A stretch of 64,000 nucleotides of DNA from Winogradskyella sp. UBA3174 (GCF_002364335.1 NZ_DEXW01000080.1:70587-134586); one strand, 5' to 3'. Counted from the stretch's first letter, positions 32,194 to 41,677 are shown. Numbers and translations are program-made. The notes: generated by a model not told the origin, from the sequence alone.

Positions 32194-32496
32194 TTTTATT
32201 GTGTATTTTTTAATAAGTGTTAAAAATAATTTTTTTTAAGTAGTTAAATATTAAAAAAACTATAATATTTAACAATATTACCTGCTTTAATATTTATCTG
32301 TTGTTGTTCGTTAAATTATTATTATTTAGTGTTTTAAGTTGTCGTGATTGTGGTTTTAAAACATTTAATCGAAGTTATTGGTTATTTGAATAAAATATTG
32401 ATTACAATTGGTCAAAATTTTTAACTTCGAATTCAACTAAATCAAATCATTTTTAGGCAAACTCTCTATTTGTCTTTAGTTTAACTATTATACGTT
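32194..32496. other. 303-base AT-rich divergent intergenic region
   Basis: Between tpx (minus) and the membrane-protein gene (plus). No gene. It holds an AT-only inverted repeat TTAAATATT/AATATTTAA (32244-32252 and 32264-32272) with an 11-base loop and no clear TAnnTTTG box. Promoters for both flanking genes must lie here, but I cannot place them. Confidence 0.5.
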
Positions 32497-33204
32497 ATGA
32501 AATTTCAAGTACGAAAGTCTAAGATTCTTTACAATCTATTTATTGCTATAGGACTATTAATAATCGGGAATCTATTTTCTGTTTATTTATTATTTAGCAC
32601 TTCAGGAATGGAGGATAAGGTTACAAGGCTTCTTGTTAAGCTCTTTAACGTTAACTTAGAAGCTAATTTGCCAACCTATTTTTCGGCATTAGTATTGTTA
32701 GGGGATTCTATTTTACTGGCTCTTATTGCCTTTGGCAGTAAAGCATTGGGTGAAAAATTTTGGCATTGGATTGGCTTATCAGCCATTTTTGTTTTTATCT
32801 CTTTAGATGAAATGATACAAATACATGAGCAGTTGAGAGCACCAATGGAAGCACTTTTTAACACTTCTGGATTACTTTATTTTGCATGGTTTATTCCTTA
32901 TCTAGCTCTAGTCGTTGTTATTGGTATTGCTTATTTTAAATTTATGATGCGTTTACCAAAAAAGATTTTAAAGCTATTTATATTGTCTGGTGTTGTATTT
33001 GTTTTTGGTGCTGTAGGTATGGAAATGTTAGGAGGACTTCATTCTGAAGTGCATGGAGAAGAAACAGTAACTTATGCCTTAATGTATAGTTTTGAAGAAT
33101 TTTTGGAAATGTCTGGAGCTGCGATTTTCTTTTATGGGTTAATCTCTTATATTGAAATGAAGTTTAAAACGGCAACTTTTACTTTCGGAGCAAAAGAAGC
33201 TTAA
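32497..33204 (+). CDS. six-helix membrane protein (hypothetical)
   Basis: 235 aa with about six hydrophobic segments (near residues 13-32, 60-80, 87-106, 125-147, 160-180 and 200-220). SLDEMIQIHEQL between helices three and four and GGLHSEVHGEETV later give conserved-looking acidic/His residues at the membrane edge, which could bind a metal. No family named. Monocistronic, with a strong terminator at 33251-33282. Confidence 0.75.
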   Translation: MKFQVRKSKILYNLFIAIGLLIIGNLFSVYLLFSTSGMEDKVTRLLVKLFNVNLEANLPTYFSALVLLGDSILLALIAFGSKALGEKFWHWIGLSAIFVFISLDEMIQIHEQLRAPMEALFNTSGLLYFAWFIPYLALVVVIGIAYFKFMMRLPKKILKLFILSGVVFVFGAVGMEMLGGLHSEVHGEETVTYALMYSFEEFLEMSGAAIFFYGLISYIEMKFKTATFTFGAKEA

Positions 33205-33250
33205 CAGAATAAATTAAACAGATAAATTGTATTTCTTTCTGAAACATAAA

Positions 33251-33282
33251 AAAAAGCCCTTAATAGTTATTAAGGGCTTTTT
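33251..33282. terminator. bidirectional intrinsic terminator between convergent genes
   Basis: Perfect 13-bp stem (AAAAAGCCCTTAA / TTAAGGGCTTTTT) with loop TAGTTA. A or T runs on both sides serve both the upstream plus-strand gene and pheT. Confidence 0.93.
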
Positions 33283-33299
33283 AGTTTTCTAGATAAATG

Positions 33300-35726
33300 C
33301 TAACGCAACTCAGCACCAAGCTTAGTCTCAAAATTAGACTGTAGCTTAGACATAATCTTATCAATCTGCTTATCATTCAAAGTTTTGTGTTCGTCTTGTA
33401 GCGTAAAACTTACGGCATAACTCTTTTTGCCATCTGGTAAGTTTTTACCTTCATAGACATCAAAGAGATTTATGTTTTTTAGTAATTGCTTTTCAGTTTG
33501 CTTAGCTATGGTATGTATATCTTCAAAAGAAACATTATTATCTAATAACAAAGCAAAATCGCGTCGCACTTCTGGATATTTAGAAATAGCGCCAAACTTA
33601 ATTTTATTATGCTGAGCAATTTCTAATACATTGTCCCAATTAAAATCTGCAAATAAAACATTTTGAGAAATTCCGAAATGTTTTAAAACTGATTTTTTAA
33701 CTAATCCAAAATCAACTAATTTTTTCTTTCCAACAGATAAACTAATGCCCTCACTTAGCGTGTCTAACTTAGTTGGTGCAGACTTTAACTGATTTAAACC
33801 TAAGCGTTCTAAAACAGCTTCAATGCTTCCTTTTAAATAAAAGAAGTCACTTGGTGTTGTAGCAGTATTCCAGCGTTCTTGGTTTTTATTGCCAGTTACA
33901 AAAAGCGACAAGTGTTTATATTCCTCGCGAGATTCTTCGTATTGATGATAGGTTTTCCCAAATTCAAATAACTTTAAATCCTCACGTCTTCTATTAATAT
34001 TATGCGATACTGCTTCTAAACCAGAAAATAGTAACGATTGGCGCATTACTTCTAAATCATTACTCAAAGGGTTGAGCATTTTTACGTTGTGCGTCTCATT
34101 TAATTGCTCACTTAACGCAATATATTTAGGAGAAGTTAACGAATTCGCCATAATCTCAAAAAAGCCTTGTGAAGCTAATTGATTACCTATAATATTTTGA
34201 AGCTTATAATCTTCAAATTTAGATGAATTAGAAATCGAAGCATTTAGTTTTGTAGTCGTCGCAATGTTATTATAACCGTAAACCCTAAGGATTTCTTCAA
34301 TAATATCAGCTTCGCGTTGTACATCATTTCTATAAGCTGGCACAGTTAAACCTAAACCAGTTTCGGTAACGTTATTTACTTTAATCTCTAAAGATGTTAA
34401 AATACTTTTTATTGTTTCCTTTGGGATTTCTTCACCAATTAACTTTTTAGCATTTTCAAAACTCAGTCGGACTTGGAAATCTTGTATTTTATTTTGGTAA
34501 GCATCAGAAATATCACTCGTAATTTCACCACCAGCGATTTCCATTATGAGTATTGCAGCGCGTTTTAATGCATATTCTGTAAGACTAGGGTCAATTCCTC
34601 TTTCAAATCTAAAAGATGCATCTGTATTTAAAGCATGGCGTTTCGCTGTTTTACGAACGCTCACAGGATTAAAATAGGCACTCTCTAAGAAGATATTTAT
34701 GGTATGTTCTGTAACGCCAGAATCAATACCTCCAAAAACACCAGCGATACACATTGGTTTTTCGGCATCACAAATCATTAAATCGTCTTCATGTAGCTCG
34801 CGTACAATACCATCTAGTGTGGTGAATTTTGTGCCTGCTTTACACGTTTTTACTTCAATTTTATTATTAGAAATTTTACTCGCATCAAAGGCGTGTAGTG
34901 GTTGCCCTAATTCGTGTAAAACGTAATTTGTTGCATCAACAATATTGTTAATAGGTGCTAAGCCTATAGATTTTAAACGATGTTGCAGCCAATCTGGTGA
35001 CGTTTTTACTTTAACTCCAGAAATGGTAACACCACAATAACGCGGACATTTCTCTTTATCTAAAACATCTACATCTACTTTAAGTGATCTTGCATCTATG
35101 TGGTAAGAACTTACTGAAGGAGTAATTAATTGTGCAGAAACTTCGTGCTGTAATAAACCAGCTCTTAGATCTCTAGCCACACCATAATGACTCATAGCAT
35201 CTGCACGGTTTGGTGTTAAGCCAATTTCAAAAACTTGATCGTTTTCAACTTCAAAAATATCTGCGGCAGCTGTTCCCACAATATGTTTTTTGTCCAAAAC
35301 CATAATTCCATCGTGAGATTCGCCAAGACCCAATTCATCTTCAGCGCAAATCATACCATGACTTTCTTCTCCTCTAATTTTTCCTTTCTTAATTTTCCAA
35401 GCTTCTCCTTCTGCGGTGTAAAGTGTAGTTCCTATAGTTGCGACTGGTACTTTTTGTCCGGCAGCAACATTAGGAGCGCCACAAACTATTTGTAGAGGTT
35501 CTTCTCCGCCTATGTTTACTGTAGTTATTTTTAATCGGTCTGCATTTGGGTGTTGCTCGCAAGTTAAAACCTCGCCAACAACAATACCCTGTAATCCACC
35601 TTTTACAGATTCGTAGGTGTCGATACCTTCTATTTCTAAACCAAGATCAGTAAGTAATTCGCCAGTTTTCTCAGCGGTCCAATCTATCTTTATAAACTGT
35701 TTAAGCCAGTTGTATGAAATTTTCAT
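33300..35726 (-). CDS. pheT: phenylalanine--tRNA ligase beta subunit
   Basis: 808 aa, full length. Domain order: N-terminal B1 with tRNA-binding OB fold (EVLTCEQHPNADRLKITTVN, given as EHPNADRLKI-type motif at about residues 55-65), B3/B4 editing region, B5 domain, synthetase-like core with NPLSNDLEVMRQSLL, and the C-terminal ferredoxin-like anticodon-binding domain (YPEVRRDFALLLD). It forms alpha2-beta2 with PheS, which is not in the window. A TATCTTTG box lies 20 bases upstream. Confidence 0.97.
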   Translation of the reverse strand: MKISYNWLKQFIKIDWTAEKTGELLTDLGLEIEGIDTYESVKGGLQGIVVGEVLTCEQHPNADRLKITTVNIGGEEPLQIVCGAPNVAAGQKVPVATIGTTLYTAEGEAWKIKKGKIRGEESHGMICAEDELGLGESHDGIMVLDKKHIVGTAAADIFEVENDQVFEIGLTPNRADAMSHYGVARDLRAGLLQHEVSAQLITPSVSSYHIDARSLKVDVDVLDKEKCPRYCGVTISGVKVKTSPDWLQHRLKSIGLAPINNIVDATNYVLHELGQPLHAFDASKISNNKIEVKTCKAGTKFTTLDGIVRELHEDDLMICDAEKPMCIAGVFGGIDSGVTEHTINIFLESAYFNPVSVRKTAKRHALNTDASFRFERGIDPSLTEYALKRAAILIMEIAGGEITSDISDAYQNKIQDFQVRLSFENAKKLIGEEIPKETIKSILTSLEIKVNNVTETGLGLTVPAYRNDVQREADIIEEILRVYGYNNIATTTKLNASISNSSKFEDYKLQNIIGNQLASQGFFEIMANSLTSPKYIALSEQLNETHNVKMLNPLSNDLEVMRQSLLFSGLEAVSHNINRRREDLKLFEFGKTYHQYEESREEYKHLSLFVTGNKNQERWNTATTPSDFFYLKGSIEAVLERLGLNQLKSAPTKLDTLSEGISLSVGKKKLVDFGLVKKSVLKHFGISQNVLFADFNWDNVLEIAQHNKIKFGAISKYPEVRRDFALLLDNNVSFEDIHTIAKQTEKQLLKNINLFDVYEGKNLPDGKKSYAVSFTLQDEHKTLNDKQIDKIMSKLQSNFETKLGAELR

Positions 35727-35746
35727 GTGTCAATTTAATCAAGTCA

Positions 35747-35754
35747 CAAAGATA
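35747..35754 (-). promoter_or_regulatory. -7 promoter box TATCTTTG of pheT
   Basis: Exact TAnnTTTG on the minus strand, 20 bases before the pheT ATG at 35726. No T-box or leader-peptide structure is evident in the short leader. Confidence 0.68.
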
Positions 35755-35973
35755 GTAATAGTTGATTCCTATTAAAATACGAAACGATAATTTTTAATAT
35801 TGATATTAACACTGTAATTTTTGAATGTTGAAATGACAAACAGTATCAGTTTGAGTTTTCTGAAAACGTATTTAGAATAGGATATTATCACATTCTAGAT
35901 ACTATTTTTTACTTTTAATGATTAATAATCACTCGAATTGACGAATTTTGATAAAACTTAAGTTTAAATAATC

Positions 35974-37200
35974 ATGCGATATCTAATAGTTTGCCTCCTA
36001 ATATTAACTATTTTGTCTTGTAAAGACGAAACTAAAGACAACACATTAGAAGATAAGGTGCTAAAAATTGGAACCTATAGAGCGATTTTTGAAGTACAGG
36101 ATAATGAAGAATTACCTTTTATTTTTGAGGTAAAATCCCCAACTGAGTTACACATCTTTAACGCTGATGAAATTATTAAAGTCGATGAGATCACGTATAG
36201 AAATGATTCCATTTTTATTAAAACACCAGTTTTCGAATCTTATATAGCTGCTGTATTTGATGGTGATAATCTAATAGGTGAACTAACTAATAAGACGCTA
36301 AAACGGGTTTCTCCTTTTAAAGCTGAATATGAAAACGAGAAGCGTTTTAGCCCTAAGCTGGGTTCTAGTAAAAATGCGACAGGTGTATGGGAAACCGTTT
36401 TTAGTAAAGAAACTGACGGTGAGTATATTGCCAAAGGAATTTTTGAACAGCAAGATGGTAAAGTCACAGGAACCTTTAGAACTACAACAGGTGATTATCG
36501 TTATCTAGAAGGTGTTATGGATGGAGATACCATGAAACTATCTACTTTTGATGGTGCACATGCTTTTTTATTTACTGCAAAAGTGTCTGATTCTGTTATG
36601 GAAGGCACATTTTATTCTGGTAACCATTGGAAAGAGCCTTTTGTAGCGAAACGAAATTCTGAGTATGATTTACCAAGTATAGAAGATTTTACTTTTTTAA
36701 AGGAAGGATACGACAGTTTAGAATTCTCATTTCCTGATGAAGAAGGAAATCTTGTATCATTAAGTGATGACCGTTTTAAAAACAAAGTGGTTGTGGTACA
36801 AATAATGGGTACTTGGTGTCCTAACTGTTTAGATGGAAGTAAATACTACGCTGAATTTTATGAAGCTAATAAAGATAAGGATTTTGAAATTGTAGCTTTA
36901 GCTGTTGAGTTTGTTAAAACTCCTGAACTAGCATTTAGCAACATTGCAAGATTAAGAGAGCGAATAGGTATGAAATATCCTATTCTCTTAGCGCAGTATG
37001 GCACAGGTAGTAAAACTAAATTACAAGAAAAATTACCTATGTTGAATAAAGTGATGTCCTACCCAACGTCTATTTTTATAGACAAAAAAGGTAAAGTACG
37101 CAAAATTCATACAGGCTTTAATGGACCTGCAACTGGTGAAAAGCATGTTGAGTTTAAGACGGAATTTGAAGTGTTTGTTAGTGAATTGTTGAGTGAGTAG
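35974..37200 (+). CDS. TlpA-like thioredoxin-fold lipoprotein
   Basis: 408 aa. Lipoprotein signal with lipobox ILSC (Cys16). Residues about 30-245 are a beta-rich N-terminal region of the sort fused to TlpA-like proteins in Bacteroidota. The redoxin domain begins near 255, with the active site TWCPNC (C282 and C285). It is probably a periplasmic or membrane-anchored thiol-disulfide reductase; no partner genes help narrow it. Terminator not obvious directly after the gene; a hairpin about 415 bases downstream points the right way. Confidence 0.88.
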   Translation: MRYLIVCLLILTILSCKDETKDNTLEDKVLKIGTYRAIFEVQDNEELPFIFEVKSPTELHIFNADEIIKVDEITYRNDSIFIKTPVFESYIAAVFDGDNLIGELTNKTLKRVSPFKAEYENEKRFSPKLGSSKNATGVWETVFSKETDGEYIAKGIFEQQDGKVTGTFRTTTGDYRYLEGVMDGDTMKLSTFDGAHAFLFTAKVSDSVMEGTFYSGNHWKEPFVAKRNSEYDLPSIEDFTFLKEGYDSLEFSFPDEEGNLVSLSDDRFKNKVVVVQIMGTWCPNCLDGSKYYAEFYEANKDKDFEIVALAVEFVKTPELAFSNIARLRERIGMKYPILLAQYGTGSKTKLQEKLPMLNKVMSYPTSIFIDKKGKVRKIHTGFNGPATGEKHVEFKTEFEVFVSELLSE

Positions 37201-37614
37201 GTTTTACGCTTAACTTGATATGTATGGTTAGTTGCGTGGTTAAGTAACTAAATTAGTAAACAAATACGTGTTAGAGAAAATTCTAGCGGAATTTTCCAAA
37301 TAAGCACTTGCCAAAGCAATTAATTATGCACCGTGTTGATAATAGTTGTTATTCTAGTCCTTAATTAATTCTGTTAGTTTTCTTTGTGAATAATTATATC
37401 CTAATTCAATTACTTTTAGTTTCTAGTGAAATTACTAAAACAATTTTAGCTATTTTATAGTTAATAACGATTCTTAATGCGACGTTAATTAACATAATGA
37501 TAAATTTCTTTAACAAGACACTAACACCACTGCAAATGTAATCAGAGTATTTTGTGGTTTTGGTAGTTGAATTTATATAAAATTCATCAGCAAAACACGT
37601 TTAATTATGTTTTG
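37201..37614. other. intergenic region with palindromic repeat-like remnant, no gene
   Basis: About 415 bases without a plausible gene. At 37276-37296 there is an 8-bp inverted repeat GAAAATTC-TAGCG-GAATTTTC, followed by CAATTAATTATGCACCGTG (37317-37335 region). Two near-direct copies of CGTGTTRGA/CGTGTTGAT flank the segment (about 37267 and 37333). This looks like a decayed mobile repeat or recombination site. See findings. Confidence 0.4.
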
Positions 37615-37649
37615 AAAGGTCTGGTTTGTTGGTTCCAGGCCTTTTTTTT
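37615..37649 (+). terminator. intrinsic terminator on plus strand overlapping the stop of the DUF6671 gene
   Basis: 10-bp stem (AAAGGTCTGG / CCAGGCCTTT, one G-U), 10-base loop, then an eight-T run. The T tract runs into the minus-strand stop codon at 37648-37650. The nearest plus-strand gene ends 415 bases upstream. Confidence 0.85.
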
Positions 37650-38484
37650 AAGGATTACAAAAATCGCAATACATTGGGTCTTCGACTTTTTTGTTATTAG
37701 GATAGAAGTCTTCGTTTAGATGTTGGCATTTTTGACAAGCGTAAATTAAACTTAGTGTCGATTTTGTAGGTAATCCGCAAAGATCACAAGGCAAACCTTT
37801 TTTTAAGTCCGTAACACCAAAACCAGGAGTTTTACATTCTGGACAAAACGACTGAATTTTAGCAACCAACTTTTTAGTAGCAGCTTCTATAACTAGCATT
37901 CTACTTGGGTTATAAAGCGCACGCATATCAGTTTCAGCAAAAACACTTCGATGTTTTTCAAATAACATATGAAAAGCAACTTTCAAAACCTCAAAACTAG
38001 TAATGGCCTTAACCATATCCTCAGTATCTTCTTTTGATTTTTTTAGAATAAGCGCATGCGATGGAAATTTGGTTAATTCCACAAAATCCATTAGGTCTTT
38101 TTCGCTTTTAATGGATTTACCGTTAAAGTTGGTTTCGGTGCTGAGTTCTCTGGCAATGATTTCTAAACCATTTTTTTTATCTATAAAAATTAAAAACTCA
38201 TCGTCAGCACTCGCAAAAAAGATAGAAGGATGCGCTCCAAAAGAACCTTCACTAGCAATGCCAATATCACAATTATTAAGTTCCATTGCCTTTAAGCACT
38301 TTAATCTGGCTGTATTAATAGGATCTTGCTCGCGTTCAATTTCACCAGAAAATGTCCCTAAAGTATCTGTATCAAAAGTTTCATCCACAAAACAGGTCAC
38401 ACCTAAAGCATCCTCTAAAAGCGGAGCTATCACTTGTTCTTTGTTGTGTTTTGTGGCAATTATTAAGCGCCTTCCTTTAAACAT
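37648..38484 (-). CDS. DUF6671 family protein with C-terminal zinc-ribbon cysteines
   Basis: 278 aa. The N-terminal domain (residues 1-205) fits the flavobacterial DUF6671 family: RRLIIATKHNKEQVIAPLLE at the start and IASEGSFGAHP near 92. The C-terminal 70 residues carry four Cys pairs (CPEC, CDLC, CQKC and CDFC), a probable double zinc ribbon. Function unknown; the combination suggests nucleic-acid or protein binding, but this is only inference. Divergence or operon partners: none clear. Confidence 0.78.
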   Translation of the reverse strand: MFKGRRLIIATKHNKEQVIAPLLEDALGVTCFVDETFDTDTLGTFSGEIEREQDPINTARLKCLKAMELNNCDIGIASEGSFGAHPSIFFASADDEFLIFIDKKNGLEIIARELSTETNFNGKSIKSEKDLMDFVELTKFPSHALILKKSKEDTEDMVKAITSFEVLKVAFHMLFEKHRSVFAETDMRALYNPSRMLVIEAATKKLVAKIQSFCPECKTPGFGVTDLKKGLPCDLCGLPTKSTLSLIYACQKCQHLNEDFYPNNKKVEDPMYCDFCNP

Positions 38485-38506
38485 AGTTGTCGTTTTGTAT
38501 TTTTAA

Positions 38507-38593
38507 TTATTTCATTGATTTAACCTTTTGTTCCTCAGCTAAAGCTATGGTGACAAGCAGAAGGGCTAGGGCAGGTGCGATGAAATAATTCAA
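38507..38593 (-). CDS. possible 28-aa membrane microprotein downstream of recG
   Basis: Translated by hand from a TTG at 38593, 14 bases after the recG stop. The peptide begins MNYFIAPALALLLVTIALA and ends EEQKVKSMK: one hydrophobic helix and a charged tail. There is no ATG and no promoter box; it could only be made from recG readthrough. The clean helix-plus-tail pattern is the only support. Confidence 0.25.
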   Translation of the reverse strand: MNYFIAPALALLLVTIALAEEQKVKSMK

Positions 38594-38607
38594 AATGTTT
38601 AGTTCTT

Positions 38608-40710
38608 TTAACTAATATAATTCCAAATATTACGATACTTACTCATTTGCCTATAGGTTTCAAGAATTTCCTTATGCTCTGGTAGTACTAAGCTAGGGTC
38701 TAATTTTAAAACACTTTTGGCGTAGTAGCGCGCTTCTTGTAAAATGTCTTTATCTTTTATGATATCTGCAATTTTCAGGTTTAAAACACCACTTTGTTGC
38801 GTTCCCATAATATCGCCTGGCCCTCGAAGTTTTAAATCTACTTCTGCAATTTCAAACCCATCACTACTACGAACCATAGTTTCTAGTCGTGTTTTACTAT
38901 TCTGACTTAATTTATGACTAGTCATTAAAATACAATAACTCTGTTCTGCTCCACGACCAACACGTCCGCGTAATTGGTGTAACTGAGATAAACCAAAGCG
39001 TTCTGCGCTCTCAATAATCATTACAGAAGCATTGGGTACGTTTACACCAACCTCAATAACTGTAGTAGCAACCATAATATTGGTTTCGCCTTTTACAAAA
39101 CGTTGCATTTCGTATTCCTTATCAGCAGGTTTCATTTTGCCATGAACAATAGAAATTTGATACTCTGGCATTGGGAATTCTCTAGAAACACTTTCGTAAC
39201 CATCCATTAAATCTTTGTAATCCATTTTTTCATTTTCCTGAATCAATGGATACACAATATATATTTGTCGACCTAAAGCAATCTCGTCTTTCATAAATTT
39301 GAAAACCTTCAGTCGATTATTATCAAAACGATGAACTGTTTTTATCGGCTTCCGACCTGCTGGTAATTCGTCAATAACTGAAATATCCAAGTCACCATAA
39401 ACAGACATTGCTAAGGTTCTCGGAATTGGAGTTGCAGTCATAACGAGTACATGTGGAGGAGAGGTATTCTTGTGCCATAATTTTGAGCGTTGTGCCACTC
39501 CAAAACGATGCTGTTCATCAATAATTGCGAGCCCTAAATTCTTAAATTTCACCTTATCTTCAAGTAACGCATGTGTGCCAACTAAGATCTGTAAATTGCC
39601 GTTTTCGAGATTTTCATGAATTATTTTTCGTTCTGAAGTTTTACTTGATCCCATTAATAGTGAAATACTGATATCTAATGGTTTACATAGTTCCTTTAAT
39701 CCGTTATAGTGCTGTACTGACAAAATAGCAGTCGGAGCTAATAAGCAACATTGAAAACCATTATCAAGTCCCATGAGTATTGACATAAAGGCGACTATGG
39801 TTTTACCAGAACCCACATCTCCTTGCAAAAGCCGATTCATCTGCGCATTACTCCCTAAATCTTGTCTAATTTCTTTTAAAACACGTTTTTGTGCATTGGT
39901 TAATTCGAATGGTAAATGGTCTTTGTAGAAGGTGTTAAAATAGTCGCCAACCTTATTGAAAGGAAAGCCTTTTATTTTTGATTTATGGATTAGATTTTTG
40001 AGAATTAATTGCAATTGAATGTAAAATAATTCTTCAAATTTTAATCGAAATTGAGCCTTTGCTAAAAGCTCTATAGTCTTTGGGAAATGAACATTAAAGA
40101 GCGCATCAGATTTTGAAATTAATTTCAATTCACCTTTAATAGAATCGGATAATGTTTCTACAAAACGGCCCTTAGTTTCCAAAAATAATTGCTGCATTAT
40201 TTTGGTGACTACTTTGTTTGTGACTCCTTTATTAGATAATTTTTCAGTTGAAGGATAAATAGCTTGCATGGCAGAACGTAAATTGCCATCGTGTTCTGAT
40301 TGCAATTCGATTTCAGGATGTGGCATGCTATATTTTCCGCTAAACCAATTGGTTTTACCAAAAATCAAATAAGGTTGACCGATTTTTAGACTTTCTCGTA
40401 TCCATTTTTGACCTCTAAACCATACGAGTTCCATCATTCCGGTATCGTCTTTAAAGTCAGCTACTAAGCGTTTGCCTCGTTTTTGAGCAACTTCTCTAAA
40501 GCCTGTAATTACACCAATAATTTGAACTTCAGCATTATTGCGTTGCAGTTCATTGATTTTGTAATACTTGGTGCGGTCTATATAACGATTTGGAAAAAGG
40601 TTAATGAGGTCTTGATACGTCTGAATACCCAATTCTGAGCGCAACAAATCCGCTCTGTTTGGGCCAACACCTTTGAGGTAGTCAATAGGAGTTTGTAAAT
40701 TCACACTCAT
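38608..40710 (-). CDS. recG: ATP-dependent DNA helicase RecG
   Basis: 700 aa from the ATG at 40710; an in-frame TTG 18 bases earlier is less likely, since homologues begin with MS..LQTPIDYLKGVG. N-terminal wedge/OB domain (IIGVITGFREVAQKRGKRL), then helicase motifs: Walker A GDVGSGKT (near 297), DEQH box, TATPIPRT, and ATTVIEVGVNVPNA with QLRGRVGRG. RecG rewinds and regresses stalled replication forks and branch-migrates Holliday junctions. Monocistronic. Confidence 0.96.
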   Translation of the reverse strand: MSVNLQTPIDYLKGVGPNRADLLRSELGIQTYQDLINLFPNRYIDRTKYYKINELQRNNAEVQIIGVITGFREVAQKRGKRLVADFKDDTGMMELVWFRGQKWIRESLKIGQPYLIFGKTNWFSGKYSMPHPEIELQSEHDGNLRSAMQAIYPSTEKLSNKGVTNKVVTKIMQQLFLETKGRFVETLSDSIKGELKLISKSDALFNVHFPKTIELLAKAQFRLKFEELFYIQLQLILKNLIHKSKIKGFPFNKVGDYFNTFYKDHLPFELTNAQKRVLKEIRQDLGSNAQMNRLLQGDVGSGKTIVAFMSILMGLDNGFQCCLLAPTAILSVQHYNGLKELCKPLDISISLLMGSSKTSERKIIHENLENGNLQILVGTHALLEDKVKFKNLGLAIIDEQHRFGVAQRSKLWHKNTSPPHVLVMTATPIPRTLAMSVYGDLDISVIDELPAGRKPIKTVHRFDNNRLKVFKFMKDEIALGRQIYIVYPLIQENEKMDYKDLMDGYESVSREFPMPEYQISIVHGKMKPADKEYEMQRFVKGETNIMVATTVIEVGVNVPNASVMIIESAERFGLSQLHQLRGRVGRGAEQSYCILMTSHKLSQNSKTRLETMVRSSDGFEIAEVDLKLRGPGDIMGTQQSGVLNLKIADIIKDKDILQEARYYAKSVLKLDPSLVLPEHKEILETYRQMSKYRNIWNYIS

Positions 40711-40876
40711 AGATGCGAATTTACCCAATTCCTTTGAAATCGAAGATTCATGAATTCATTATTTTTAATAGTAAATGATGAATAAAAACGGAATCTCATT
40801 TTGCATTATTTCAAGTTAAGTACGATTGTGAAATAGCACTTAAAACTCAAAATAAGATAAGTTGTGGTAATAATGT

Positions 40877-41638
40877 TTACTGATCTCCTTTAAGCACTAA
40901 TAAAGGAACACGACTTTCAAAAACCCCTTTATCTAAGCTATGATCTAGTGTTACATCATCCCATAGTTTTTCAAAAAAGCCACGTTTACGTCTAAATACA
41001 CAAACCATATCCGGCTCAATAACATGGATGTATTCTAAAACACCTTGAAATAAAGTGGCATTCTCAGAAGAATAATATTTAGACGTAAGGATTGCTAAAT
41101 CTTTGTCAAACATTAAATCTTCTGGTAAATAAGAAGGAGTTTTTATTTGTAGTAATGTCATGTCTGCTTTGGCAGTAATCAATGTATGCTCTAATGGTAT
41201 TAAAGCTCCTTTTGTTTTTACGATTCCAGATTTTATAGCGGTTAATATTGTTTTTATTGGTTTGTATTCGTAATTCTCTGGAATTAGTAAAACTGGCATT
41301 TCTGTTTTCTTAACAATACTTCCTGATAAGTTATCTAAGTATAAAGTATCATTAGGCTCTGGTGTTCTTGCGGATGCTATAATAAGATCTACGTTAAAAT
41401 CCTCACAGAATTCTTTTATGTATTCTATAGTGTCACCCTCAAAAAACCTAAAATTAATAGCTATATTTTGCTTTTCAGCATGCTCCATAATTTCTTCTAA
41501 ATGGTCTTCTTCACTAATTTCGTTAAGTTGAATACCATAAATCATTTCTGCTCCAGAAACTTTAGCATAGTCAATAGCGTATATTAACGTTGCTTTTTTG
41601 TCTCGTAAACAGCTTATAGGTACTAGGAATGTTTTCAT
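40877..41638 (-). CDS. universal stress protein, two UspA-like domains
   Basis: 253 aa made of two tandem Usp folds (about 1-125 and 126-253). The first ends with the SGSIVKKTEMPVLLIPE segment, which resembles the ATP-binding G-x-x-G-x9-G-S/T pattern of UspA in altered form. The second is more degenerate (SLDKGVFESRVPLLVLKGD). Family members bind ATP or act as stress effectors; no target is suggested by context. A TACTTTTG box lies 31 bases upstream. Confidence 0.85.
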   Translation of the reverse strand: MKTFLVPISCLRDKKATLIYAIDYAKVSGAEMIYGIQLNEISEEDHLEEIMEHAEKQNIAINFRFFEGDTIEYIKEFCEDFNVDLIIASARTPEPNDTLYLDNLSGSIVKKTEMPVLLIPENYEYKPIKTILTAIKSGIVKTKGALIPLEHTLITAKADMTLLQIKTPSYLPEDLMFDKDLAILTSKYYSSENATLFQGVLEYIHVIEPDMVCVFRRKRGFFEKLWDDVTLDHSLDKGVFESRVPLLVLKGDQ

Positions 41639-41669
41639 GCCTTTTTTGTTTAAATACTTAAATTTTGTG

Positions 41670-41677
41670 CAAAAGTA
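41670..41677 (-). promoter_or_regulatory. -7 promoter box TACTTTTG of the universal stress gene
   Basis: Minus-strand TAnnTTTG match, followed by CAC, 31 bases before the ATG at 41638. No -33 element at the standard spacing. Confidence 0.6.

Noticed and set aside
33300..35726. T-box or Phe leader-peptide attenuation upstream of pheT
   Set aside because: The leader from the -7 box to the ATG is only about 20 bases, too short for either mechanism.
37201..37647. Possible protein gene in the long gap after tlpA
   Set aside because: No frame of useful length with a start, and stops occur in every frame; only repeat-like and terminator features remain.
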